Source: Planctomycetota bacterium (GTDB taxonomy: Bacteria > Planctomycetota > UBA8742 > UBA2392). From it: a stretch of DNA of 64,000 nucleotides. Under the pieces are notes generated by a model. The model saw only the letters and a list, made by a program, of their open reading frames with translations. It ran no database searches and was not told the DNA's origin. A program made the translations under genes and the position numbers. Below, piece after piece: positions 17,401-24,562 of the stretch. The stretch covers positions 1,054,001 to 1,118,000 of the forward strand of contig JADKGX010000001.1 of assembly GCA_016722065.1 (NCBI GenBank). Direction: 5' to 3'. The first letter of the stretch is position 1. Each line of letters begins with the position of its first letter.

Positions 17401-20400
17401 AAGGCGTGAACACGCCTGAGAACACCATGTTGCCGGCAGCCGCCACGGTGGCCGGGAAAGCCGGCAGACCACTGAGTGCCCAATCACTGGCGTTGGCGCC
17501 ACCCAGGGCAATGCCCGTGATTCGCATCGGGCCGGTGCCTGTGTTGTTCACCTGGTGGTTTGTAGCGGGGCTGGTTGAGACGCCCAGGTTGCTGTTTCCG
17601 TAGTTCACGGGCGTCGTCACGCCGATCACGGCTTGGGTGCCCGTGCCGTTTACCGTGACGTCAAAATCACCGCTGGTGCCGCCGCTGTCACTTGTGATGC
17701 GCAGCAGGCTGCTGCGGGCACCTGTTGCGCCGGGCGTGAATGTCGCCGAAATCAACACGTTGCCACCGGCCGCAATCACAATCGGGAAGCTTGGCGCAAC
17801 GGTGAAGGCCCAATCACTGGCGTTGCCGGTCGTGAATGCCAAGGCCGTGATCGTAAGCGGGCCAGTGCCCGTATTGTTCAGTGTGTGGCCCACAGGGCTG
17901 CTGGTGACGCCCACATTCGATGACCCATAGGCCACAGGCGTCGCGGTGGCCAGCGTTGCCACGGTGCCGGTACCGTTGAGTGTAATGTTGGTGATGGTCG
18001 TGCCCACGCCAGCACCTTGATCCCAGGTAATGCTGATTGTGGCTGTGCGCGGCCCAGTGGCCGAAGGCGTAAACACGCCGCTGAATACGATGTTACCTGA
18101 ACCCGCCACGGTGGCCGGGAAAGCCGGCAGGCCACTGAGTGCCCAATCGCCGGCATTGGCGCCACCCAAGGCAATGCCGGTGATTCGCATCGGGCCGGTG
18201 CCGCTGTTGTTCACCTGATGGTTCGTGGCCGGGCTGGTTGGGACGCCCAGGTTGCTGTTTCCGTAGTTTACTGGCGTGGTAACGCCGATCACGGCTTGGG
18301 TGCCCGTGCCGTTTACCGTGACATCAAAATCGCCGCTGGTGCCGCCGCTGTCGCTGGTGATGCGCAAGAGGCTGCTGCGGGCACCTGTGGCGCCGGGCGT
18401 GAATGTCGCCGAAATCACCACGTTGCCACCTGCCGCAATCACAGTCGGAAAGCTTGGCGCCACGGTGAAGGCCCAATCACTGGCGTTGCCGGTCGTGAAC
18501 ACCAGGCCGGTAATCGTCAGCGGGCCGGTGCCCGTGTTGTTCAGCGTGTGGCCGACCGGGCTGCTGGTTACGCCAACATTCGATGACCCATAGGCCACTG
18601 GGGTTGTCGCTGACAGCGTTCCGACTGTGCCGTTGCCGGTCAGGGCGACATCGGTCTGGGTATTGATCGGGCCTGTGGTGTTGCTGAAGAACCGCAAAGT
18701 TCCGTTGCGGCTGCCGGTGCCCTGCGGAATGAACCGCACCTGAAACGCCGTGTTGCCGCCCGGCGTAACGTTGATTGGAAAGGTTGGCGCGGGTGCGGTA
18801 AATGACCAGTCACCGCCATTGGCGCCCACAAAGCTGGCGCCAGAAATCGTCAGCGTTCCCGACCCGGTGTTCGTCACGGTGTGTGTGATCGGCGAAAGCG
18901 GCGAAACCGTAAACACGTTGGTCGTGCCGTAGTCCACGGGCCCCAGGGGTGTGCTCAAGGTAGCCACCGTGCCTGTGCCCGTTACATTGACGTCGGTCAA
19001 CGTGTTGATGAAGCCACCGGAATCGCTGGTAAACCGCAGCGTGGAAGCCAGGGCCCCAGTCGCCGTAGGAGTCAGAACTGCCGTAACATTGGCGTTGCCG
19101 CCGGCAAGAATCACAATCGGCAGGCTTGGCGCCGGGCTGAACGCCCACATCGCTGCCTGGCCACCCGTGAACTGAATGTTGCTGATCGTCAGCGTGCCCG
19201 TGCCTGTGTTGTTGATCGTGTGCGTCACGGGGGAAAGACTGCTGGGCGTGAACAGGTTACTGGTGCCGTAGGCCACGTTCAGGCTGGTCGTCAACACGCC
19301 CGCTGTGCCACTGCCCGAAACCGCAATGTTGAAGTTGCCGCTGGTGCCGCCTGAATCGCTGGTCACGCGCAACGTGGAGTTGCGTGCGCCCACAGCCGTT
19401 GGAATCAACCTGGCCTGAACGTTGTTGCTGGCACCGGGGCCAATCAACATGGGCAGGCTGGGGGCAACCACAAAGCTCCAGTCCGCTGCGTCGCCGCCGA
19501 CAAACGCCAGGGCGGTAATCGTCAATGTGCCGGTTCCGGTGTTGGTAAAGGTGTGCGTCACCGGCGACAGGTTCGTAGGCGAACCCAGGTTGCCGGTGCC
19601 GTAGTTTGCCGAGGCCGCGGTGCTGAGAGTGCCCACCAGCGCGTTGCCGGTTACCGATACATCCGTGAACTGGCCAGCCGGGCCACCGGTGTTGCTGGTA
19701 ATGCGCAACGTCGCAGCACGGCCCCCTGTGCCCTGGGGCGTGAAACTGGCCTGTATGTTGACTGTTGCACCAATGCCAATGTTGAAGGGCAAGCCGGGCG
19801 CCGAAGTCACGGCCCAATCGGCGGCATTGGCACCAATGAAGTTCAGGGCCGTCACCGTCAATACGGCACTGCCGGTGTTGGTCAGTGCATGGGTGATCGG
19901 TGAAAGCGGAGAAGTCGTAAACACGTTGGTTGAGCCATAGTTCACCGGGCCCAGCGGCGTGCTCAAGATACCTGCGATGCCCGTGCCCGTGACGGCCACA
20001 TTGCGCGTTGTGTAGGGTGCACTGGCGTTGGTGACGTTGCCACTGAAGGCACCCGATGCCGCGGGGTTAAAGCGCACAAAGATCGTGGTCAGCGTCGCGG
20101 CTTGTGCCGGGGTACGTGACAGGCTTGCAAGCCAGGGCCCGCCCGCTGCCAGCGCTACTTCAAAGTTGGCCGGTGGCGTAATCACCAGGTTGGCAGCCAG
20201 GCCAACGCCCTGCACGTTGTAGCTTTGCGCAGCCGAAGCCGTGCTGACCTGCTGGTTGCCAAATGCCAAGGGCCCGGCCGTGCTGACGGTGATTCCTGCG
20301 CCCGTGCCGCTTACCGCCACGTTCTGGGTTGCAGCACCCGTGCTGGCGTTGCTGACATTGCCAGCAGCAGCACCCAGAGACGCCGGGTTGAAGCGAACAA

Positions 20401-23400
20401 ACACGGTGGTGGAAGCCACTGTGCCGCTGGCCGGGACCAGGCTGAGGTTTGCAAGCCACGGCCCGCCCGCAGCCAGGGCAACCTGAAAGTTGGCCGGAGG
20501 CGTAACCACCAGGTTGGCCGCGAGGAACGTGCCCGACACGCTGTAACTCTGGGCGGCTGAGTTGGTGCCAATCTCGACATTGCCAAAGCTCAACGGCCCG
20601 CCCACCACGCTGATGGTCGGCACCACGCCAGTACCCGAAATCGCGTAGTTACTGGTTGCCGTTGCCGGCATGGTGGCGTCAGAATTGTTCCAGGTGACCG
20701 TAATGTTGGCCGTGCGCAAACCGACTGCGCCCGGTGTGAACACGATGTTGTAGGTAGCCGTGCTGGCGCCTGCGGCAAGCACCCCACTGGGGGCGACGCC
20801 CTGAATGACAAAGTCGGATGCATTGGCGCCAGTGATGCGAATGCCGTTGGCCGGCACAGGCGCGGGCAACGTGAGCGAAAAGTTGCCCATGTTCTGCACC
20901 TGAAAGCCCTGGGCCGCGCTGGGCGCGCCAACAGCCACGTTGCCGAAGTTACTGAAGCCGGCCGTGGGCACGCTTTTCACCTGCGCGCGCTCGGCCGGCA
21001 CGTACTGCACAAACCACGAAATCAGGCGGCCCGTGCCGCCGTTGCCGTCGTCGGCAATCGCGATTGTCCAGTTGCCCGAAGGGTTGGTGCCGTACAGCGC
21101 GTTGAAAGCCGCCGTGCCTTCCTCAATGTAACCATTGGCCGCGGTAAACGGCGCCGTGCCGCCCGTGACCGGCGTGTTGCCCGGGCTGAACTGCCGGTCG
21201 CCGTTGCGCGAAAGCCGCGCGTACACAAATGAAACCGCGCCGGTACCGTAGTCATTGCCGGTGCCGCCGTTGTCGGTCGAAAGCTCAATCACCCCCGCGG
21301 GCGGTGTCACGTTGGCGCCGTTGTTGATCGTGGTGTAGGGGCCGGCCCAGGTCACACCGGGCGGAATCAGCCAGATATCCAGGTCTGCGTCGTTGGCGTG
21401 GTCAATACGAATGCCAATGCGCAACGCACCAATCAGGTCACTGGTGGCCGGAATCGTGATCGTGTCGGTAATACCCGCCGCGTTGTTGTCCGGGATGCTT
21501 TTGCCAAAGGGCGGCGTGCTTACATACGTGTTGGGCGGATTCAGCGGGTGCGCCCCGTAATCCAGCGGGTAAGGCGCAATTTCACTGGTTGAACCCACAA
21601 TGTCGGCATTTGTCGCGTGGCGCAGCGAAAGCACCGTGTTAGCCGGCGAGGCCTGAACCGTACCCACAATCAGCAGGAACTCGGTGGCGCCAGAAGCAAC
21701 ATTGAAGCCACCGGCAATATTGAACGTGGCCACAGCGCCGGCCATGCCGCCGTTGGCCACCAGTGTATCCGTGCCGGGGTCATAGACGCCGTTGGCGTTG
21801 ACGTCGCGGTACAACGCAATCGCACTGAGGTTATTGCCGATGTTGAAGTTGTTGACTTCACGGGCGGTAATCTGGGTGACGCTGTTGGCGCCAAAGTAAG
21901 CCGAAAGCTCCAGTTGCCCGAACACGTTGCCAGCCGTGCCCGTGGTGGCGGGCAAGCCGGGGTTGTTGCTGTCGCCTATGTTGGCCCAGAACTGCGGCGT
22001 CGTAATAGGCACGTATTCAAGTTGCCAGGAAACCAGATAGCCCACGTCCTGGCCCCAGGAATCGACGACGATCAACTGCCATGTTCCGCTGGGGTTGCCG
22101 TTGTAAGAAAGATTCCAGGCCGTGGTGCCTTCGACGCGATACTGCGGCTGGGCCGTGAACGGCGAACCGCCGCCCGTGATCAAGCTGGAAGCTGGCCACG
22201 TGGGGTCATTAGCGCCAGACAGGCGCGCATAGTTGTAGGTGTAACTAGTGGCGTTGCTGCCCCAGTTGTTGCCGCCGCCACCGTTGTCGGTGGACAGTTC
22301 AATCACTTGCGGCGGGGCGGTAATCACCGGGCCGTTGTTTGGCACCGCGTAAGGCGGGTTCCAGACCACTCCGGGCGGCAGAAGGTAGATGTCCAGGTCC
22401 TGGTCGTACGTGTGATCCAGCCGGATACCAACCCGCATCGAGCCAACACGGTCACTGGTGGCCGGAATGGTAATGCCGCGGGTGATGCCGACCTCGTCGT
22501 TGTCCGTAATCAGATCCGGCTGCCCCGGCCGATATGTGAAGGTCGTCGCAGTAACAAATGGGCGCGGCCCGGCGCGCACCGGAAACAAACCGTCTTCGGT
22601 TAGTGGAGACCCGATTGAGGCCGCCGACAGAATCTCAATCTGCATCGAAGCCGGGGCCGGAGCGGCGACAACTGTGCCAACCAGCAGCAGGTTCACGCCC
22701 GCATTGGCCCCAATAGCCTGGGCAAAGTTGAAGGTTGCGTTGGCACCAGCCAGCACGCCCGCAGCCAGCAGCGTGTCGCCACCATCCAGCAAGCCATCGC
22801 CGTTGTTGTCGCGATACAGCGAGGCCGCAGAAATCAGGCTGGTCAGCGTTGTGTTCGCCACCTCATGAAACACAATGCTGGTCAGGTTGTTGGCAGCCCC
22901 ACCAACAGCTTCCATGCGGTACTGGCCCAGCACCTGGCCGGCCTGTCCGCGTGCGATGGGCAAGCCCGGGTCGTTGTTATCACCCAGGTGGGCATACAGC
23001 GTGTTTGCGGCCACGGGGGTATAGAGGATCTCCCAGCTCACCAGCGTGCCGGTGCCCGTGCCGGTGTCGTCAGCGACTATCAGCGTCCAATTGCCTGCGG
23101 CGGGGCGCCCGTACAGCAACTCCAACCAGTCCGAGCCCTCGGGTGAATACACCATGGTGGTAAACGGGGACACGCCCGTGGTGACCGACGCCAGGCCGGG
23201 GGTCACCGGGTCGCCAGCCGCCGAAAAACGCGCATAGGACGACGGGGCCGCAGTGGTGCCGTAGTTCGCGCCGCCGCCGTTATCGGTCGAAAGTTCAATC
23301 ACACCGCGCGGAATCGGTACGTTCAGGGCCTCTGATTGCGTGGAAAACTCGTTGGCAACCAGCGTGTAAGGGCCTGCCCAGGTCACCCCCGGCGGAACAA

Positions 23401-24148
23401 GGTAGATATCCAGGTGCGTGTCGTTGGCGTGGCTGATGCGCAGCCCAACCTGCAAAGATCCAATCAGGTCACCGCTGGCAGGAATCGAGATCGTGCTGGC
23501 AACACCGGTGCGAGAGCCGTCGGGAATGGCAACTCCCGGGTCGGCAAAATAGCCGTGCACGTAACGTACTTCCCAGGAAATCAGGGTGCCGGTCTGTCCG
23601 CCCTGGTCGTCCAGTACCACCAGTTTCCAGTCGCCAACCGGGCTGGTGCGGTACAGGGCATTGAAGTCGTTCACACCCTCTACGGTGTAACTGTTGGCTG
23701 TGAAGGGCGCAGAGCCCGCCGTGACCGCTTGTGTGGACTGAAACACCGGGTCGGTCGTTACGCTCAGGCGGGTGTAAACATAGGGCCCAGCCCCGGAGCC
23801 GTAGTTGGGGTTGTTACCGCCGTTGTCGGTGCTCAAATCCACCACGCCAGCCGGCGGCGGAGTTACATAGTTCGCGCCGCTGCGATTCCAGGTAACACCT
23901 GGCGGCACCAGGTACATATCCAGGTGTTGGTCGCGCGGGTGGTCCACACGCACGCCGATCTGAAGCGCGCCAATCTGATGGCCGTTGTAGGGCGCCGAGT
24001 TGGGTATCGTGATGGTGCTGTCTGCGCCAGCATCACTGTTATCAGGAATGGCAATGTTGGGCGAAGCCGACAACGAAACGACCTGCGCCGACAACCCGGA
24101 TGCGAGTGCGATCAGTGCAACTAGTGCCAGTTGTCCGCACTTCGTCAA
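11438..24148 (-). CDS. Giant secreted protein: P-like domains, anchor-D repeats, Kelch propellers
   Basis: About 4,236 residues, no stop or frameshift. A Sec signal (LALVALIALASGLSA-Q) leads into four proprotein-convertase-P-like domains (about 35-205, 207-380, 553-713, 887-1057; each with IPDN..., D-x-D-x-YL-x-PPGV and LSTDNGG), separated by two modules with a D-x-N-x-D-G calcium-loop motif (DNNGDGLLDGGD). Next come 19 immunoglobulin-like choice-of-anchor-D type repeats (about 1065-3170), a linker, and 18 Kelch repeats (M-V-V-F-G-G type) to the C-terminus, enough for three six-bladed propellers. No sortase, CTERM or membrane anchor is seen at the end (LWFWGD). I prefer TTG 24148, 6 nt after GGGGGA, to TTG 24160. 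A role as adhesin or cell-surface scaffold is inferred from domain types only. Confidence 0.88.
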   Translation of the reverse strand: MTKCGQLALVALIALASGLSAQVVSLSASPNIAIPDNSDAGADSTITIPNSAPYNGHQIGALQIGVRVDHPRDQHLDMYLVPPGVTWNRSGANYVTPPPAGVVDLSTDNGGNNPNYGSGAGPYVYTRLSVTTDPVFQSTQAVTAGSAPFTANSYTVEGVNDFNALYRTSPVGDWKLVVLDDQGGQTGTLISWEVRYVHGYFADPGVAIPDGSRTGVASTISIPASGDLIGSLQVGLRISHANDTHLDIYLVPPGVTWAGPYTLVANEFSTQSEALNVPIPRGVIELSTDNGGGANYGTTAAPSSYARFSAAGDPVTPGLASVTTGVSPFTTMVYSPEGSDWLELLYGRPAAGNWTLIVADDTGTGTGTLVSWEILYTPVAANTLYAHLGDNNDPGLPIARGQAGQVLGQYRMEAVGGAANNLTSIVFHEVANTTLTSLISAASLYRDNNGDGLLDGGDTLLAAGVLAGANATFNFAQAIGANAGVNLLLVGTVVAAPAPASMQIEILSAASIGSPLTEDGLFPVRAGPRPFVTATTFTYRPGQPDLITDNDEVGITRGITIPATSDRVGSMRVGIRLDHTYDQDLDIYLLPPGVVWNPPYAVPNNGPVITAPPQVIELSTDNGGGGNNWGSNATSYTYNYARLSGANDPTWPASSLITGGGSPFTAQPQYRVEGTTAWNLSYNGNPSGTWQLIVVDSWGQDVGYLVSWQLEYVPITTPQFWANIGDSNNPGLPATTGTAGNVFGQLELSAYFGANSVTQITAREVNNFNIGNNLSAIALYRDVNANGVYDPGTDTLVANGGMAGAVATFNIAGGFNVASGATEFLLIVGTVQASPANTVLSLRHATNADIVGSTSEIAPYPLDYGAHPLNPPNTYVSTPPFGKSIPDNNAAGITDTITIPATSDLIGALRIGIRIDHANDADLDIWLIPPGVTWAGPYTTINNGANVTPPAGVIELSTDNGGTGNDYGTGAVSFVYARLSRNGDRQFSPGNTPVTGGTAPFTAANGYIEEGTAAFNALYGTNPSGNWTIAIADDGNGGTGRLISWFVQYVPAERAQVKSVPTAGFSNFGNVAVGAPSAAQGFQVQNMGNFSLTLPAPVPANGIRITGANASDFVIQGVAPSGVLAAGASTATYNIVFTPGAVGLRTANITVTWNNSDATMPATATSNYAISGTGVVPTISVVGGPLSFGNVEIGTNSAAQSYSVSGTFLAANLVVTPPANFQVALAAGGPWLANLSLVPASGTVASTTVFVRFNPASLGAAAGNVSNASTGAATQNVAVSGTGAGITVSTAGPLAFGNQQVSTASAAQSYNVQGVGLAANLVITPPANFEVALAAGGPWLASLSRTPAQAATLTTIFVRFNPAASGAFSGNVTNASAPYTTRNVAVTGTGIAGILSTPLGPVNYGSTNVFTTSPLSPITHALTNTGSAVLTVTALNFIGANAADWAVTSAPGLPFNIGIGATVNIQASFTPQGTGGRAATLRITSNTGGPAGQFTDVSVTGNALVGTLSTAASANYGTGNLGSPTNLSPVTHTFTNTGTGTLTITALAFVGGDAADWSFVVAPSLPMLIGPGASNNVQARLIPTAVGARNSTLRVTSDSGGTSGNFNIAVSGSGTAGVLTTSLNVAYGTSNLFTPSSLSPVTHTINNTGTGTLTISNIQFTGGQAAMWAFSPAPSLPIVILAGGNANVTAVLTPTATGALASTLRFTSDSGGFINTLTDVNVTGTGTVATLSTPLGPVDYGTTNVFTVSPLSPITHTVTNTGSGTLTISGASFVGANGGDWSFTAPAPTFPINVTPGGNTAFQVRFIPQGTGSRNGTLRFFSNTTGPINTQTDVALTGNGTVGTLSATTPVAYGSSNVGVTSSPVGHTLNNTGTGPLTITGLVFTTGNASDWAFTVAPSFPTVIAAGGNVVISATFTPGATGARSSLLRITSDSGGTSGDFDVTVNGTGTQAVIGVTTPVNYGNSNLGVPTSPATNHQVNNSGTGPMRITGIALGGANAGDWALSGLPAFPATVAGSGNIVFSGVFTPSATGPRTATISITWDQGAGVGTTITNITLNGTGTVATLATATPVAYGSSNVGVTSSPVGHTLNNTGTGPLTITALAFTTGNASDWAFTVAPSFPIVIAAGGNVLISATFTPGATGARSSLLRITSDSGGTSGDFDVTVNGTGTQAVIGVTTPVNYGNSNLGVSTSPATNHQVNNTGTGPMRITGIALGGANASDWALSGLPAFPATVAAAGNMVFSGVFTPSATGPRTATISITWDQGAGVGTTITTITLNGTGTQAVIGVTTPVNYGNSNLGVSTSPATNHQVNNTGTGPMRITGIALGGANASDWALSGLPAFPATVAAAGNMVFSGVFTPSATGPRTATISITWDQGGGVGTTITTITLNGTGTQAVIGVTTPVNYGNSNLGVSTSPATNHQVNNTGTGPMRITGIALGGANASDWALSGLPAFPATVAGSGNIVFSGVFTPSATGPRTATVSITWDQGAGVGTTITTITLNGTGTVGTLTTATPVAYGSINLFQTTSAVNHTLNNTGTGPLTITGLVFTTGNASDWAFTVAPSLPIVIAAGGNVVISATLTPSAVGARNSLLRITSDSGGTSGDFDVTVNGTGTVATLATATPVAYGSSNVGVTSSPVGHTLNNTGTGPLTITGLVFTTGNASDWAFTVAPSFPIVVAAGGNVVISATFTPGATGARSSLLRITSDSGGTSGDFDVAVSGTGTTGSMASASPVIYPTINVFQTGTAVTHTLSNTGSGPLSVTNLQFITGNASDWAFTVAPTYPINIGAGLNVNVQATFTPGAPGARSTLLRITYNSGGPSSDFDVVCNGTGTVGTLTTTTPVAYGSINLFQTTGAVNHTLNNTGTGPLTITGLAFTTGNASDWAFTVAPSFPIVIAAGSNVVVSATFTPGAVGARNSLLRTTSDSGGTSGDFDVAVTGTGTVGTLSTATPVGYGSLNLFQTSGAVNHTLNNTGTGPLTITGLAFTTGNASDWAFTVAPSFPIVIAAGGNVVVSATFTPGAIGGRNSLLRITSDSGGTSGNFDVTVTGTGTVGTLAAASPVDFGTGYVGSPSNLSPLTHTLNNTGTGPLTITGLAFTTGNATDWTFAVAPSLPVVVAAGGNFQFDAVFTPGATGARASLLRITSDSGGSSGDFDVTLTGNGVPPASVTAVTVSADNGGPLTVQATINGPVSTFIDVVVTYSGGANAGPPVLVSTSAGTISGNTILGVPSNTTITLVWDAYATERHTTAFNYVLTLSPFIGVQPGTPGSSPAFTLQRNGGWTQHVTPSEQATPVLGHVAVYDEANDRMVVFGGKIGTVRTNRVWVYERGPGSVLGWKMLSPSGTAPSSRQYSTALYDAANDRMVVFGGLADSGTSAQVWALDLTPGAEAWTLLAGASPATPAARYAASFTYDAGNQRALMHGGVGSGYQNDTWALDLTLGAESWGTGPVTTGGPSRSGQAAALDASGNRLVIYGGQSSTGTNADTWQMNLTTFSWSSVATAGAPGARYFGTYLYDSVSNRIVVQSGYNGGAVRVDGFAMPLSGPNQHVWSQLPGDPAAAAGRVQGAAAFDPVRQQGLFYGGFTGSVALVAFSVLDLSVQPPAFLGSPTLTSNTPPARWGATIVFDSFNNQLVLFGGKDANNYYSEIWVMDRSISGAPWVRLNVAGGPGARVYHAATFDAVNRRMIVCGGQDATGTRQADIWTLDLAGTPVWTAHAGSGPLGSIRHSLVYDSLTNRAIMHGGFTTTYVGTTWAYDFGLSAWTQLVPSGLAPAARYGHGAMFDAAQNRMVIFGGRHSSAFTNEVWSFELTTMGWTNISQVGGTQPVGRALFGCGNNTAGTMAWLFGGDTGVAQSDLWQLDVGGAIAAWTQLAFAAPAPSARTTHAGAYDGSRLVIGFGLLSGAPLRDVWQIDPSAPAAGWTQLGELASPSALAHTAVALDPVNRRLIAFGGLVDGLVDASLWSLDLASPIATWQRIDPPGARPGTRRTATMIYDAGSSRMILYGGRTGVADSTITDEVWALTLTPGSESWTLLATSGASPGKRAQHVAVVDGAGRMVIFGGRAETGAFLNTTYALNLSTLVWAQVAATGSINARIAAAAIYDPVGDRMILYGGSNNGTLTTLHSLNMSGAPAWTTMAKVGTAPAGLFYHSMVYDPALHRMLVYGGFNAFSEGRLFSMDLATNTWTEILPPVARPQNRWAHGAVWDAAGSRMVVVSGYLDGEVSAMQQGGLTDLWFWGD
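14660..20960 (-). repeat. Array of 19 anchor-D repeat units inside the giant gene
   Basis: Units of about 107-112 codons. Most read ...VAYGSxN...HTLNNTGTGPL then TITGLxFTTGNASDWAF and end DSGGTSGDFDV-x-NGTGT. A second type starts TQAVIGVTTPVNYGNSN and ends WDQGAGVGTTITTITLNGTG; it occurs four times. The outermost units (nearest the P domains and the Kelch part) are the most diverged and the middle ones the most alike, the pattern expected from unequal crossing-over in the centre. Confidence 0.85.
16620..17627 (-). repeat. Three tandem near-identical 336-bp repeats
   Basis: The same landmark (cgtcgtgcc on the + strand) recurs at 16661, 16997 and 17333, an exact 336-bp (112-codon) spacing. Intervening sequence differs at only scattered positions, many of them synonymous. 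A fourth, slightly more diverged copy lies at about 17960-18300 after one unit of the other type. Such identity in a coding region points to recent duplication or gene conversion and is a likely site of length variation and mis-assembly. Confidence 0.85.
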
Positions 24149-24562
24149 GCTGTCCCCCAAGACACAACCAACGGCGAGAATCCGTCGATTGGGCCATTAC
24201 TAAGGAAGCAATCCAAAGCAGCCTGAAAGGCTATCGCATCTGGCGCCAGAGGTCAAGCATTCCTGCCCACCTGTGCCCCGGCGTAAGTGATTGTGTCGCA
24301 TTGGTTTGAGACGGCGCCTTGGTCGAAGTGAGCGATTTTATCGGACCAAGTTGCCAAATCGAACGATTTTTGGTGACCAGATCATGAAAAACCACGATTC
24401 ACCACGGCCGCAACCGCATGGCGCGCTGGTTACGGCGACTCATTTTCATTTCACCGCGTCGCAACCAGAACAATTTGTGGAAACACTGTTGGCAACGCAA
24501 CTTGCGGCCTTTCCTTCGGGCGCGCCGTCGCTGCCTGCGCTAGACTTGCGTCAGGGGGAGCA
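24149..24562. other. Divergent intergenic region between giant gene and recJ
   Basis: 414 bp that must hold both divergent promoters. On the - strand TTGACC (24251-24256 complement) and TAGCCT (24228-24233 complement) are 17 bp apart, a possible sigma70 promoter for the giant gene with an about 75-nt leader. A 96-codon open frame starts at ATG 24384 but overlaps recJ by 112 bp and has mixed third-position usage, so I do not call it. Just before recJ lies GGGGGAG, its ribosome-binding site. Confidence 0.5.
24228..24256 (-). promoter_or_regulatory. Candidate promoter of the giant secreted-protein gene
   Basis: Reverse strand reads TTGACC, 17 bp, TAGCCT. The -35 is a good sigma70 match and the -10 is weak. 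It is the only such pair I see within 150 bp upstream of the TTG start. Confidence 0.35.

Noticed and set aside
14660..20960. Regular repeats as a CRISPR array
   Set aside because: Units are over 300 bp, in frame, and encode Ig-like domains; no short repeat/spacer pattern.
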